DNA of 7,484 bases from an uncultured Bacteroidales bacterium (GCA_900317065.1 ONFK01000072.1:1-7484); one strand, 5' to 3'; shown: positions 1 through 6,463, numbered from the stretch's first letter. Notes: generated from the sequence alone by a model not told the origin. Translations and numbers: made by a program.

Positions 1-297
1 GACGGTGCCGATCTTCAGAAGATCTTCACGGAGTACGCCTCCGACTTCGAAGGAAGATTTGGGGATGTCGAATCTCAGCTGGGGATTGACGGTGCCGTAG
101 CCTTCTTCGGGGCTGACGGTGATGCTGAATTTTTCGCCTGGTTCATGGCCATCGAGGCCCTTCTCGAATCCGGGAATCATCATATGGGTGCCATGGATGT
201 ATTCAAGAGGCTGTCCTTCGGGGGATTTGTCCACTTGCTTTCCTTCTACTGTGAGGCAGTATGCGACTGCTACGACTTTGTTCTTCTCGATTTTCAT
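1..297 (-). CDS. slyD: SlyD-like FKBP-type peptidyl-prolyl isomerase (partial, C-terminus beyond left edge)
   Basis: Cytoplasmic FKBP-fold prolyl cis-trans isomerase and chaperone of the SlyD type. The first 99 residues are visible; the rest lies outside the window. They start MKIEKNKVVAVAYCLTVEGK, the usual SlyD opening strand. Residues 30-50 contain the FKBP core segment with EYIHGTHMMIPGFEKGL, and residues 63-68 are PEEGYG, the family motif just before the inserted IF chaperone flap. The final visible residues (VGGVLREDLLKIGTV) lie in that flap region. No histidine-rich metal tail can be judged because the C-terminus is missing. The ATG at 297 is the natural start, as nothing upstream extends the FKBP strand. 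There is no Shine-Dalgarno; the leader is A-rich. The gene follows tldE on the same strand, but the 238-bp gap with the palindromic array suggests separate transcription. Family assignment is firm; the exact physiological client is unknown. Confidence 0.93.
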   Translation of the reverse strand, partial: MKIEKNKVVAVAYCLTVEGKQVDKSPEGQPLEYIHGTHMMIPGFEKGLDGHEPGEKFSITVSPEEGYGTVNPQLRFDIPKSSFEVGGVLREDLLKIGTV

Positions 298-346
298 TAT
301 CTTGTATTTCTATTCAATTATATTTCTTTTTGTTTTCCTTCTCTCC

Positions 347-526
347 GTATGCAAAACAGCCCATTTTGCATACAACTGCTCCATTTTTCTGCCCTCCGTA
401 TGCAAATCGACCCTTTTTGCATACATCTCCCTTCGAATCGCCCGACTTGTATGCAAATCGGCCCTTTTTGCATACATCCCCCTCCGAATCGCCCTACTTG
501 TGTGCAAAACCGGCCTTTTTGCATAC
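347..526. repeat. Tandem array of four 27-bp palindromes at exact 51-bp period
   Basis: Four copies at 347-373, 398-424, 449-475 and 500-526, each beginning exactly 51 bp after the last. Each is an inverted repeat: GTATGCAAA, a centre of about 9 nt, then TTTGCATAC. Copy 1 has perfect 10-bp arms (GTATGCAAAA/TTTTGCATAC, 7-nt centre). Copies 2 and 3 have perfect 9-bp arms and differ at one central base. Copy 4 carries a G in place of A at its third base. The 24-bp spacers at 425-448 and 476-499 match at 21 of 24 positions, while the one at 374-397 is diverged. So the true unit is 51 bp (palindrome plus spacer), duplicated in tandem. The array occupies the gap between the tldE stop and slyD start, both minus strand. 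It could be a hairpin-forming mRNA element, a multi-site operator, or a REP-type repeat; the sequence does not decide. Confidence 0.92.
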
Positions 527-535
527 GGGCTGCCG

Positions 536-1999
536 CTATCCGCTGAAGTCGACGTTGTCGAACGCCAGGGTAGGGGTGAGTTTGGCCCGGCAGCGGCGGG
601 CGTCGGCGCCGGCCGCGAGGAGCCCGGACCAGAGTGTGAGGATGTTGCCTGTAATCAGCATCTCACGCACCGGATGCACTATCTTGCCGTTCTCAAAGCG
701 GTAGCCCTGGATTGCATACGAAAAGTCTCCCGTCGCCGGATTGCTGTTCCCGCCGCAGAAGTCCGTAATCAGAATTCCGTCACCGCAGGCAGACATCAGG
801 CATTGGCGATCCGCCTCAGCGGGGATGAAGGCAGAGCCGTCGCCTGTCCGGAAACCTTCTCTCATGAAGACGGGAATGTAGGGTCTTGTGGCGTCTTCGA
901 TCGTCGGAGCGATGCCGAGTTTGTTCGCCATGTAGGTGTTTACGAAGTATTCCTGCACGACACCGTCCTTCACTATATAATGATTGGACGTCGCGACGCC
1001 CTCTGAGTCGAACATCTTGCCGCAGGCTTCTCCCGGAATGCGCGGCATGTCCATGATGTCAAGACCCTCTGGGAAGAGGCGCTTGCCCAGAGCATCCGTG
1101 AGGAAGGAATTCTTCTGCTGGATGTTGAAGGCGTTCAACGCACCCAGAATGGGATTCAGCACTTTCTGCGACACTTCGCTGTCGATGACGGCGCGGTATT
1201 TTCCGCTCGGGCACGCCTTGGAACCTATCTGCATGACGGCTTCTTCCAACGCGGACGGTGCCACTTTTTCGGGATGGAAATCCTTCAGCAGGGGAGCGGC
1301 TTCCCACCATCCTCCGCTGTATTTCCTGCCCCTGGTGTCCTGTATGGTGAGTTCGGTGAAGAACTCGAAGGATGTTTCGCTGTGCAGGACCTCCAGGCCC
1401 CGGGTGTCAACTACGTAATTGAAGTACTCCGAATCGGAATACTCACCCTCTTCCGAAATCAGCTTCCAGCCCTTGGCGGCGACGGGGAGGACGTGCTCCT
1501 CCGGCGAAGTTTTTTGAGCGGGACTCGTGTGTGGCGGTAGCGAGACGGAGGAGCAACTCCTCCCCGGCTTCACGGAAGAAGCACTGTTTTCCAGCGCAAA
1601 AGCAATCCGTTGATCCGGAGTGACGCCTCGCCATGCGGGATCGCAGATTCCGAGCTCATTGCCTTCCGAGGCGTCCTTTGCGGTACGCGCGGGGTCCGGA
1701 AGGTCCCGGCAGGCATCCGCGGCAAGCATCCTCGTCGTGCCCACCGCCTTGCAGATGAAGGCTCGCAGGGACTCGCGGTCGAGTTTGTTCGTGGAGAAAG
1801 TGCCGTAGCGCCCGTCCACGTAAAGGTTCAGGCTGATGCTGCGGTCTAGGCAGCTGGTGACCTTGTCCACCTCTCCGTCCAGAGTGGCCACAATGTTCAT
1901 CGTATTCTTGCTGAGACTCGCGCGGGCCTTTTCAGCCCCCGCCTCAAGCGCCATCGCCAGGCAGTCCCGGGTCAGTTGTTTTTCCTCTTTCTCCAGCAT
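536..1999 (-). CDS. tldE: TldE/PmbA family metalloprotease partner subunit, carrying a 28-residue insertion
   Basis: Non-catalytic-type subunit of the TldD/TldE (PmbA) protease, which in E. coli matures microcin B17 and degrades CcdA. The protein has 487 residues. Family landmarks are FDSEGVAT (330-337), GGNSNPATGDFS (416-427), PVREMLITGN (443-452) and the terminal FDNVDFSG. No HExxxH metal motif is present, as expected for TldE. The ATG at 1999 is preceded by an ideal Shine-Dalgarno at 2006-2012 and lies one base past the tldD stop, so the two are co-transcribed and probably translationally coupled. The oddity is an 84-bp palindromic element at 1483-1566 that encodes about residues 145-173, rich in Ser and Pro. 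Removing it rejoins SSVK to AAKGWKL in frame and restores the spacing I remember for Bacteroides homologues. Without it the protein would be 459 residues, close to E. coli PmbA at about 450. Family assignment is firm; whether the inserted version is active is unknown. Confidence 0.94.
   Translation of the reverse strand: MLEKEEKQLTRDCLAMALEAGAEKARASLSKNTMNIVATLDGEVDKVTSCLDRSISLNLYVDGRYGTFSTNKLDRESLRAFICKAVGTTRMLAADACRDLPDPARTAKDASEGNELGICDPAWRGVTPDQRIAFALENSASSVKPGRSCSSVSLPPHTSPAQKTSPEEHVLPVAAKGWKLISEEGEYSDSEYFNYVVDTRGLEVLHSETSFEFFTELTIQDTRGRKYSGGWWEAAPLLKDFHPEKVAPSALEEAVMQIGSKACPSGKYRAVIDSEVSQKVLNPILGALNAFNIQQKNSFLTDALGKRLFPEGLDIMDMPRIPGEACGKMFDSEGVATSNHYIVKDGVVQEYFVNTYMANKLGIAPTIEDATRPYIPVFMREGFRTGDGSAFIPAEADRQCLMSACGDGILITDFCGGNSNPATGDFSYAIQGYRFENGKIVHPVREMLITGNILTLWSGLLAAGADARRCRAKLTPTLAFDNVDFSG
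1483..1566. mobile_element. 84-bp MITE/REP-like element inserted in frame in tldE
   Basis: The ends are imperfect 21-bp inverted repeats: 1483-1503 and 1546-1566 match at 19 of 21 positions when one is reverse-complemented (both read CGGGGAGGA, two variable bases, then TGCTCCTCCG). Each end is also a palindrome in itself; the right one contains GGAGGAG-CAA-CTCCTCC. The 42-bp centre (1504-1545) encodes no protein of its own and includes a T6 run. The total is 84 bp, 28 codons, so the tldE frame stays open. I see no clear target-site duplication: flanking bases are GGCGGCGA on the left and GCTTCACG on the right. The paired-palindrome layout recalls REP/BIME elements mobilised by RAYT (Y1 tyrosine) transposases, or a small MITE. 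The repeat structure is seen directly; calling it mobile is inference from the extra residues in tldE. Confidence 0.7.
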
Positions 2000-2000
2000 G

Positions 2001-3473
2001 TCAGTCTCCTCCTACGGTAAGATTCTTCACCAGCACGCTGGGTATGCCGCAGCTGACAAGGGCGCTCTGCTCCTTGCCGCAGGTCCAGGTGCTGTCGTCA
2101 ATCTTGAGGTCCGTCGCCACCGCAACGATGTCGGCTAGCGCCTTCGGACCGTTGCCTACTATATTGATATCCTTCACCGGCATGGTCAGGCGCCCGTTCT
2201 CTATCAGGCGTCCGCTCTTGACATAGAAGGTGAAATCTCCTTCGCCTATCTTGACCTCTCCGTTGCTGAACTGGTCGACGAAGATGCCTTTCTTCACTCC
2301 GGCGATGAGATCCTCCACGCTGCCGTCATTCCCGCTTTCCATGTAGGTGCAGCGCATTCGGGGGATGGGATTGTAGCGGAAAGATTCGCGGCGTCCGTTT
2401 CCGGTGGGGGATACTCCGTAGAACGCTGCGCTGATGCGGTCGTGCAGGTAACTGGTCAGAATCCCGTCCTCCACCATGTATGTCTTCTGCCCTGGGACGC
2501 CCTCGTCATCGATGTTGAGCGCTCCGCGGTTCCCCTGCACTGTGGCATCGTCCAGGATGTTGATGCCCCTGGCAGCCACACGCTTGCCCATCTTGTCGGC
2601 GAAGATGCTCTGCCCCTTGCGGTTGAAGTCCGCCTCGAAGGCGTGCCCCATCGCCTCGTGCAGCAATATGCCGGATGCCCCGGCGGCCATCACCACGGGC
2701 ATCTTGCCTCCCTTCGGCCTGCGAGCCTCGAAGCGTTCGTCCATTCCCGAGGTCACGGCGCTTGCCAGTTCTTCCAGCAGGGCGTCGCTTATCATCTCCA
2801 CCCCGGCGCGGAAACTCCTGGAGGCGTTGTTCATCTCGGTCTTGTCTCCGCGTACGAAAATGACCGTGACCGATATGCTGCCGACAGGGCGGGTGTCGGT
2901 CGTGAGCTCTCCGAGGGAGTTGTACATCATTATATCGCTCACCTGGTGGCTCAGCATTGCGATGACCTTGTGCACGCTGCCGTCCTTCGCCCGGATCAGA
3001 CTCTCAAGTTTGCGCAGGACCGGAACGAATCTGGCCGCATCGCTCTCGCGCCAGTCCTCCTGCATCGGGTAGAAGTGGCGCCCAAGCGCTTGATTGTCAG
3101 GAGAATAATGGGTAGAGCCTTCCCTGTTTTGAGGGAAGGCACTATGGCTCTTTTGGCTGAGTGTCAATGAGTTGGCCGCCACCGAGATTGCAGCGGCGCT
3201 GCGGGCTGCGGTGAGCAGGGCCGGGTATGATGTGCTTTCGGCGTAGGCATAGCCCGTTTTCTCTCCCTTGAGCACGCGTATTCCGCAGCCGTAGTCGATG
3301 TGCGAGCCGCCGGCGCTGACTTCGCCGTCGCGCAGCATCAGTTCGGTGTAGGACGTGTCTTCGAAAAACAGGTCGCACCAGTGCCCGCCGCCGCGCAGCC
3401 CCTCGCTGACGAGGGCCTGCATCTGCTCTTCGGTCACGCCGAATATGTTCAGATAATCATTTTTCATTTTCAT
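2001..3473 (-). CDS. tldD: TldD family zinc metalloprotease, catalytic subunit
   Basis: Catalytic subunit of the TldD/TldE protease, a cytoplasmic enzyme that cleaves unfolded or modified peptides inside a closed heterodimer chamber. Numbered from the ATG at 3473 the protein has 490 residues. The metal site HEAMGH (HExxxH) is at 272-277, followed by AFEADF. The late cysteine of the family is in WTCGK, Cys465, and the chain ends LTVGGD. Two ATGs are possible, 3473 and 3467; a TTG at 3485 is also in frame, but no start has a good Shine-Dalgarno. All of them overlap the end of the kinase gene upstream, by 17 nt for the ATG chosen. The gene is followed after one base by tldE. An oddity is the segment around residues 106-130, which looks longer than in homologues I recall and contains a 32-bp DNA hairpin at 3113-3144. 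Assignment is firm; the substrate is unknown. Confidence 0.94.
   Translation of the reverse strand: MKMKNDYLNIFGVTEEQMQALVSEGLRGGGHWCDLFFEDTSYTELMLRDGEVSAGGSHIDYGCGIRVLKGEKTGYAYAESTSYPALLTAARSAAAISVAANSLTLSQKSHSAFPQNREGSTHYSPDNQALGRHFYPMQEDWRESDAARFVPVLRKLESLIRAKDGSVHKVIAMLSHQVSDIMMYNSLGELTTDTRPVGSISVTVIFVRGDKTEMNNASRSFRAGVEMISDALLEELASAVTSGMDERFEARRPKGGKMPVVMAAGASGILLHEAMGHAFEADFNRKGQSIFADKMGKRVAARGINILDDATVQGNRGALNIDDEGVPGQKTYMVEDGILTSYLHDRISAAFYGVSPTGNGRRESFRYNPIPRMRCTYMESGNDGSVEDLIAGVKKGIFVDQFSNGEVKIGEGDFTFYVKSGRLIENGRLTMPVKDINIVGNGPKALADIVAVATDLKIDDSTWTCGKEQSALVSCGIPSVLVKNLTVGGD
2006..2012 (-). promoter_or_regulatory. Strong Shine-Dalgarno for tldE, embedded in the tldD C-terminal codons
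   Basis: On the minus strand GGAGGAG ends 6 nt before the tldE ATG. The same bases are part of the GTA-GGA-GGA codons for the conserved C-terminal Val-Gly-Gly of TldD (LTVGGD, stop). A conserved protein motif therefore doubles as the ribosome binding site for the partner subunit. It is the strongest Shine-Dalgarno match in the window and supports 1999 as the tldE start. Confidence 0.8.
3113..3144. repeat. 32-bp near-perfect hairpin inside tldD
   Basis: Perfect 9-bp arms, GCCTTCCCT (3117-3125) and AGGGAAGGC (3132-3140), flank a 6-nt loop GTTTTG. Beyond one A/A mismatch the stem continues three more pairs (TAG at 3113-3115, CTA at 3142-3144), giving 12 of 13 matched pairs. It encodes tldD residues 110-121 (HSAFPQNREGST), between the N-terminal AARSAAAIS segment and the conserved HFYPMQEDW. 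A stem of this quality is unusual in coding sequence. It is unrelated in sequence to the other two palindrome families in the window. It may mark an old insertion that became part of a protein loop. Confidence 0.75.
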
Positions 3474-4044
3474 CGGGATAAGCAAGGCGCAGGATGGTGT
3501 CGTATTTTTCCTTGTCCCTCACTTTGATTCCGGCGGGGGAGCCCTCGGCTACAATTGAGAAGGGGCTGGAAGAATTGTCGGCAAGCATCCAGCGGTCGCA
3601 TACCGGGGCGTAAGTCTCGAAAAAGTAGTTCAGCCCCATGTAGTAGCGGCGGCGCACCACGTTTTCGGGAATGTTGTGTCCGCCGGCTTCCACCCTGCTT
3701 TTTACCCTGGCTATGGCCATTTCAGGCGACTTGAGCCAGAAATAGAGTATGTCGACCGTATAGCCCCGGGACTTGGCATCGTTGATGATGCCCATGAGGG
3801 ATCGCGTGGCGAGGGTGGTTTCCACGCAGAAATCCATGTGGTTGCCCAGCAGATAATATATCTTCTGCAGCATGTAGCGGCTCGCCGATACGGATGCCTC
3901 GGACGGATTGAAGGGCGAAAGGCTCTTCGCGAACTCGTCGGAGTTCACGAACTGGTTGCACTCCAGCATCTCCGGCAGGAGGGTATAGGAGGCCGTTGTC
4001 TTTCCGGAGCCGTTGCATCCGGAGATGATATACATTCTAGGCAT
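3457..4044 (-). CDS. Zeta-toxin-like P-loop kinase/ATPase (COG4185 type), no antitoxin gene
   Basis: A 195-residue cytoplasmic P-loop protein of the zeta-toxin/UDP-GlcNAc kinase-like group. Visible motifs are Walker A GCNGSGKTT (9-17), NSDEF (34-38, place of the zeta catalytic aspartate), VETTLA (74-79), and the signature RVKSRVEAGGHNIPENVVRR (113-132), whose arginines bind phosphates in the family. The ATG at 4044 has GGAG nine bases upstream and overlaps the preceding stop by 8 nt; an ATG at 4035 is a non-overlapping alternative. It lies between a DUF2400 gene and tldD in a tight operon, and no epsilon-like antitoxin is encoded on either side. Stand-alone members of this family are common in bacterial chromosomes and need not be toxins. 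The phosphorylated substrate cannot be inferred. Family call is good; toxin activity is not claimed. Confidence 0.85.
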   Translation of the reverse strand: MPRMYIISGCNGSGKTTASYTLLPEMLECNQFVNSDEFAKSLSPFNPSEASVSASRYMLQKIYYLLGNHMDFCVETTLATRSLMGIINDAKSRGYTVDILYFWLKSPEMAIARVKSRVEAGGHNIPENVVRRRYYMGLNYFFETYAPVCDRWMLADNSSSPFSIVAEGSPAGIKVRDKEKYDTILRLAYPDENEK

Positions 4045-4774
4045 TCGAGCTCACTCCATATCCGAAGAGCGCAAAATCGCCCTTCGCGGGGTCGTCCGGG
4101 AAAATCTCCCGGAAAGAGTCGGTGATGTCGCGTGCGGTGACGATGTCCTTGGCCCGGCGCTTCGTAAGCCCCAGTTCGGTGGCCTGCCGGTACACGTGGA
4201 CATCCAGGGGAATTACCAGATCCCGCTTGTCGGAATTCTTCCACAGACCTAGATCCACGAGGCCGTCGTCGCGCACCATCCACCGGCGCATCATCCATAT
4301 CTTCTTGTTAGCCGCCTTCGGATCCTCTTTCTGGCCGAAAATCCGCACCCGGGTCTGCTCTGCGGTCAATGTCTCCAGGGAGTCGTTCGCGGAGTAGAAA
4401 TCGCGCAGCCTGCGGCAGATGGCTGCGACCTCGCTCCATTTCACCGTGCGGTGGATGGATGTGTTGTCGCTGCGCCAGTCCCCGGCCATCACGTAGTCGT
4501 AGGGACGCCACATCATTTCGTCGAAGAGGCGGCTGCAGTCCCGCACGATCATCGCCCTGCGCCCCCATGCGAAGTGGGCGGCGAATACGGCCGCGATCTC
4601 CACGTCCTGCAGCGAAGGCCGCCATTCACCCCCCTCGAATCCGAGTACGGGCTGAATGGTGGTCATCATATTGTAGAAACGGCGGGGGAACGCTATAGGG
4701 TCCTCCTCGAAGTAACGGGGATTGTCGTAGCGTTCCGCCCAGGCGATGAGTTTGTCGGCTATCTGCTGGTCCAT
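4037..4774 (-). CDS. TIGR02757/DUF2400 family protein
   Basis: A 245-residue cytoplasmic protein of unknown function, recognised by the C-terminal half: MMRRWMVRDDGLVDLGLW (around 161-178), then VIPLDVHVYRQATELGL (188-204), and FPDDPAKGDFALFGYGV near the end. These match the family pattern I remember (LRWMVR, VDxGxW, IPLDVH, DPxKYDFALFGLG). The arrangement of helices and the LDVH motif recall helix-hairpin-helix DNA glycosylase-like folds, but I see no confident catalytic lysine/aspartate signature, so no activity is assigned. There is no signal peptide or membrane segment. The ATG at 4774 follows the transporter stop by 6 nt, and the stop overlaps the zeta-like gene by 8 nt, so it is mid-operon. 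Length is close to the family's usual 250 or so. The family name is fairly sure; the function is not known. Confidence 0.87.
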   Translation of the reverse strand: MDQQIADKLIAWAERYDNPRYFEEDPIAFPRRFYNMMTTIQPVLGFEGGEWRPSLQDVEIAAVFAAHFAWGRRAMIVRDCSRLFDEMMWRPYDYVMAGDWRSDNTSIHRTVKWSEVAAICRRLRDFYSANDSLETLTAEQTRVRIFGQKEDPKAANKKIWMMRRWMVRDDGLVDLGLWKNSDKRDLVIPLDVHVYRQATELGLTKRRAKDIVTARDITDSFREIFPDDPAKGDFALFGYGVSSNA

Positions 4775-4780
4775 GATGAA

Positions 4781-6463
4781 TTATGCTGTGGCTGCCTCGA
4801 GTTTGCGGAGCATCGAGAACATCACGAGTCCGGAAATGACGCAGAGAGCCATGAGCACGCTCCAGTTGACCCAGAGGGGAACATTGTTCCAGAGCATGGA
4901 GGGGATGGAACTGAGGTAGTTGCCGACGGCTGTAGCGGCGAACCACAGACCCATCATAAGGCCCTTGTACTTGGGAGGAGCGACCTTGGAAACGAACGAG
5001 ATTCCCATGGGGGAGAGCAGCAGTTCCGCGAAGGTGAGCACCAGATAAGTGGAAATCAGATAGGTAGGCACAACCGGATCGGGAGAGACTCCGCCGACGC
5101 TGATGAGCTCGGAAGGAGCGGGCTGACCCTTGGATGCCGCCAGCATGATGAGGTATCCAACGGCGGCCACGAACATCCCGAGGCCAATCTTCTTGGGGGC
5201 GGAAGGCTCCTTGCCCTTGGCTGCCAGAGCGGCGAAGATCGCCATGGAGATAGGCGTGAGCGCTACCACGAAGAAGGGATTGAACTGCTGGAACTGCTGG
5301 GGAAGGATGTGGATCATGGGATCCATCCCCTTATACAGGGCGTATGCGCCGATCCAGAGTGCGGCGGTGACAATGGCGCTGATACCCTTGCCCCTGTTGG
5401 TTTCGGACTGGAAAGTGCTGAAGAGAGTATACACCGACACGGCGATCAGGGCCAGTGCCCAGATGTTGAATCCGAGCTTGAGAGGGCCTTCCACAGTGCT
5501 CTGGGTGTAGTCGCGTGCGAAGTAGGTGAGGGAAGATCCGTTCTGGTGGAATGCCATCCAGAAGAAGATGACCACTGCAAACACCCAGATGAGGGCGGTG
5601 ATGCGGTCCTTGGTCTGCTTGGGGGTGAGTTCCTGCACGGGAGCACCCTCGCCGGACTTGGCCTGCTTGGCATTGACGTCGGCGTGCTTGAACCAGCTGC
5701 GGCAGCCGAGATATATTGCGATGGATACGATCAGCGACACGCATGCCACGGCAAAACCGAGGTTGTAAGCGGTGGAAAGATGATTGATGTAGTACTGGCT
5801 GAAGGCTCCGAGGTCCATGTTCGCGACCTCCGCTCCGGGCATGGCGGCCTTGAGCCCTTCGAGGATGCCGGGATCGGCGAGGGTGCCGCCCAGATACTGA
5901 TGTGCGAGCGAAGGGATGTCGGCCTTGTAGATGAGGCCCGCGCTTGCCAGATGCCTGTTGGTGAGGGCGGTGGCGGCGGTGGGAGCGAACATCGCGCCGA
6001 TGTTGATGGCCATGTAGAAGAGGCTGAATGCGGAATCGCGCTTGGCGGAGTACTTGGGATCGTCGTACAGATTACCGACGAGCACCTGCAGGTTGCCCTT
6101 GAACAGACCTGTTCCTACGGCGATCAGCAGCAGGGCCCCGATCATCAGGGCGAGGGCGAATCCGCGGGCGGCGAAGGCGTCGGTAGGGATGGCGAGGCAG
6201 AGATATCCGAGGAACATCACGCATACGCCCGTGATGACGCACTTTCCGAAACCGATCTTGTCGGCGAGCCAGCCGCCGATTACGGGCATGAAATAGACTG
6301 CTGCCAGGAAAATGGCATAGAACTGGCCGGCCGCTGCGGCTGAGAAGCCGAATTTCGCCTGCAGGAAGAGCAGGAAGATGGCCAGCATGGTGTAATAGCC
6401 GAAGCGCTCGCCGGTGTTGGCGAGAGCGAGGGCGAAGAGACCTTTGGGTTGTCCTTTGAACAT
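4781..6463 (-). CDS. POT/PTR family proton-coupled oligopeptide transporter
   Basis: Inner-membrane major-facilitator transporter that imports di- and tripeptides with protons. It has 560 residues and about 12-14 hydrophobic segments. Family motifs: GERFGYY (18-24) at helix 1, GTGLFKGNLQVLVGNLY (117-133), FSLFYMAINIGAMFAP (146-161), FWMAFHQNGSSL (301-312), and AELLLSPMGISF (479-490) followed by APPKYKGLMMGLWF (495-508). Two oddities. The ExxER proton-coupling motif reads NTGER, with Asn16 in place of the first glutamate. A stretch of some 50 residues (about 179-230) extends the loop between two helices in the first half. I believe both recur in Bacteroidales relatives, so they are probably subfamily traits. 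The ATG at 6463 lies just downstream of a -7 box and there is no Shine-Dalgarno. It is the first gene of the minus-strand operon. Family is sure; peptide preference is not. Confidence 0.94.
   Translation of the reverse strand: MFKGQPKGLFALALANTGERFGYYTMLAIFLLFLQAKFGFSAAAAGQFYAIFLAAVYFMPVIGGWLADKIGFGKCVITGVCVMFLGYLCLAIPTDAFAARGFALALMIGALLLIAVGTGLFKGNLQVLVGNLYDDPKYSAKRDSAFSLFYMAINIGAMFAPTAATALTNRHLASAGLIYKADIPSLAHQYLGGTLADPGILEGLKAAMPGAEVANMDLGAFSQYYINHLSTAYNLGFAVACVSLIVSIAIYLGCRSWFKHADVNAKQAKSGEGAPVQELTPKQTKDRITALIWVFAVVIFFWMAFHQNGSSLTYFARDYTQSTVEGPLKLGFNIWALALIAVSVYTLFSTFQSETNRGKGISAIVTAALWIGAYALYKGMDPMIHILPQQFQQFNPFFVVALTPISMAIFAALAAKGKEPSAPKKIGLGMFVAAVGYLIMLAASKGQPAPSELISVGGVSPDPVVPTYLISTYLVLTFAELLLSPMGISFVSKVAPPKYKGLMMGLWFAATAVGNYLSSIPSMLWNNVPLWVNWSVLMALCVISGLVMFSMLRKLEAATA

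Noticed and set aside
315..322. -7 box for slyD (TATAATTG on the minus strand)
   Set aside because: It misses one base of TAnnTTTG and has no TTTG at the -33 distance; too weak to annotate as a promoter.
310..524. Small repeat proteins encoded by the array on either strand
   Set aside because: The frames stay open only because the period is a multiple of three; starts lie inside the palindromes, with no Shine-Dalgarno, and no known family is recognised.
347..526. Small CRISPR array (27-bp repeats, 24-bp spacers)
   Set aside because: Two of the three spacers match each other at 21 of 24 positions and the repeats are near-perfect palindromes, so the unit is a 51-bp tandem repeat; no cas genes are present.
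500..526. Rho-independent terminator after tldE
   Set aside because: The palindrome lies just past the stop but its arms are AT-rich and no T run follows the stem on the minus strand; termination there is possible but unsupported.
1475..1575. Target-site duplication around the 84-bp element
   Set aside because: The flanks GGCGGCGA and GCTTCACG share no convincing direct repeat, so no duplication is claimed.
3457..4044. Epsilon/zeta toxin-antitoxin system
   Set aside because: No epsilon-like antitoxin gene lies beside the kinase; both neighbours are unrelated conserved genes, so a chromosomal stand-alone kinase is more likely.
4451..6343. 630-codon open frame on the plus strand opposite the transporter
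   Set aside because: It is antisense to a clear POT gene and part of the DUF2400 gene; its Gly/Glu/His-rich translation matches no family and reflects GC-rich codon bias.
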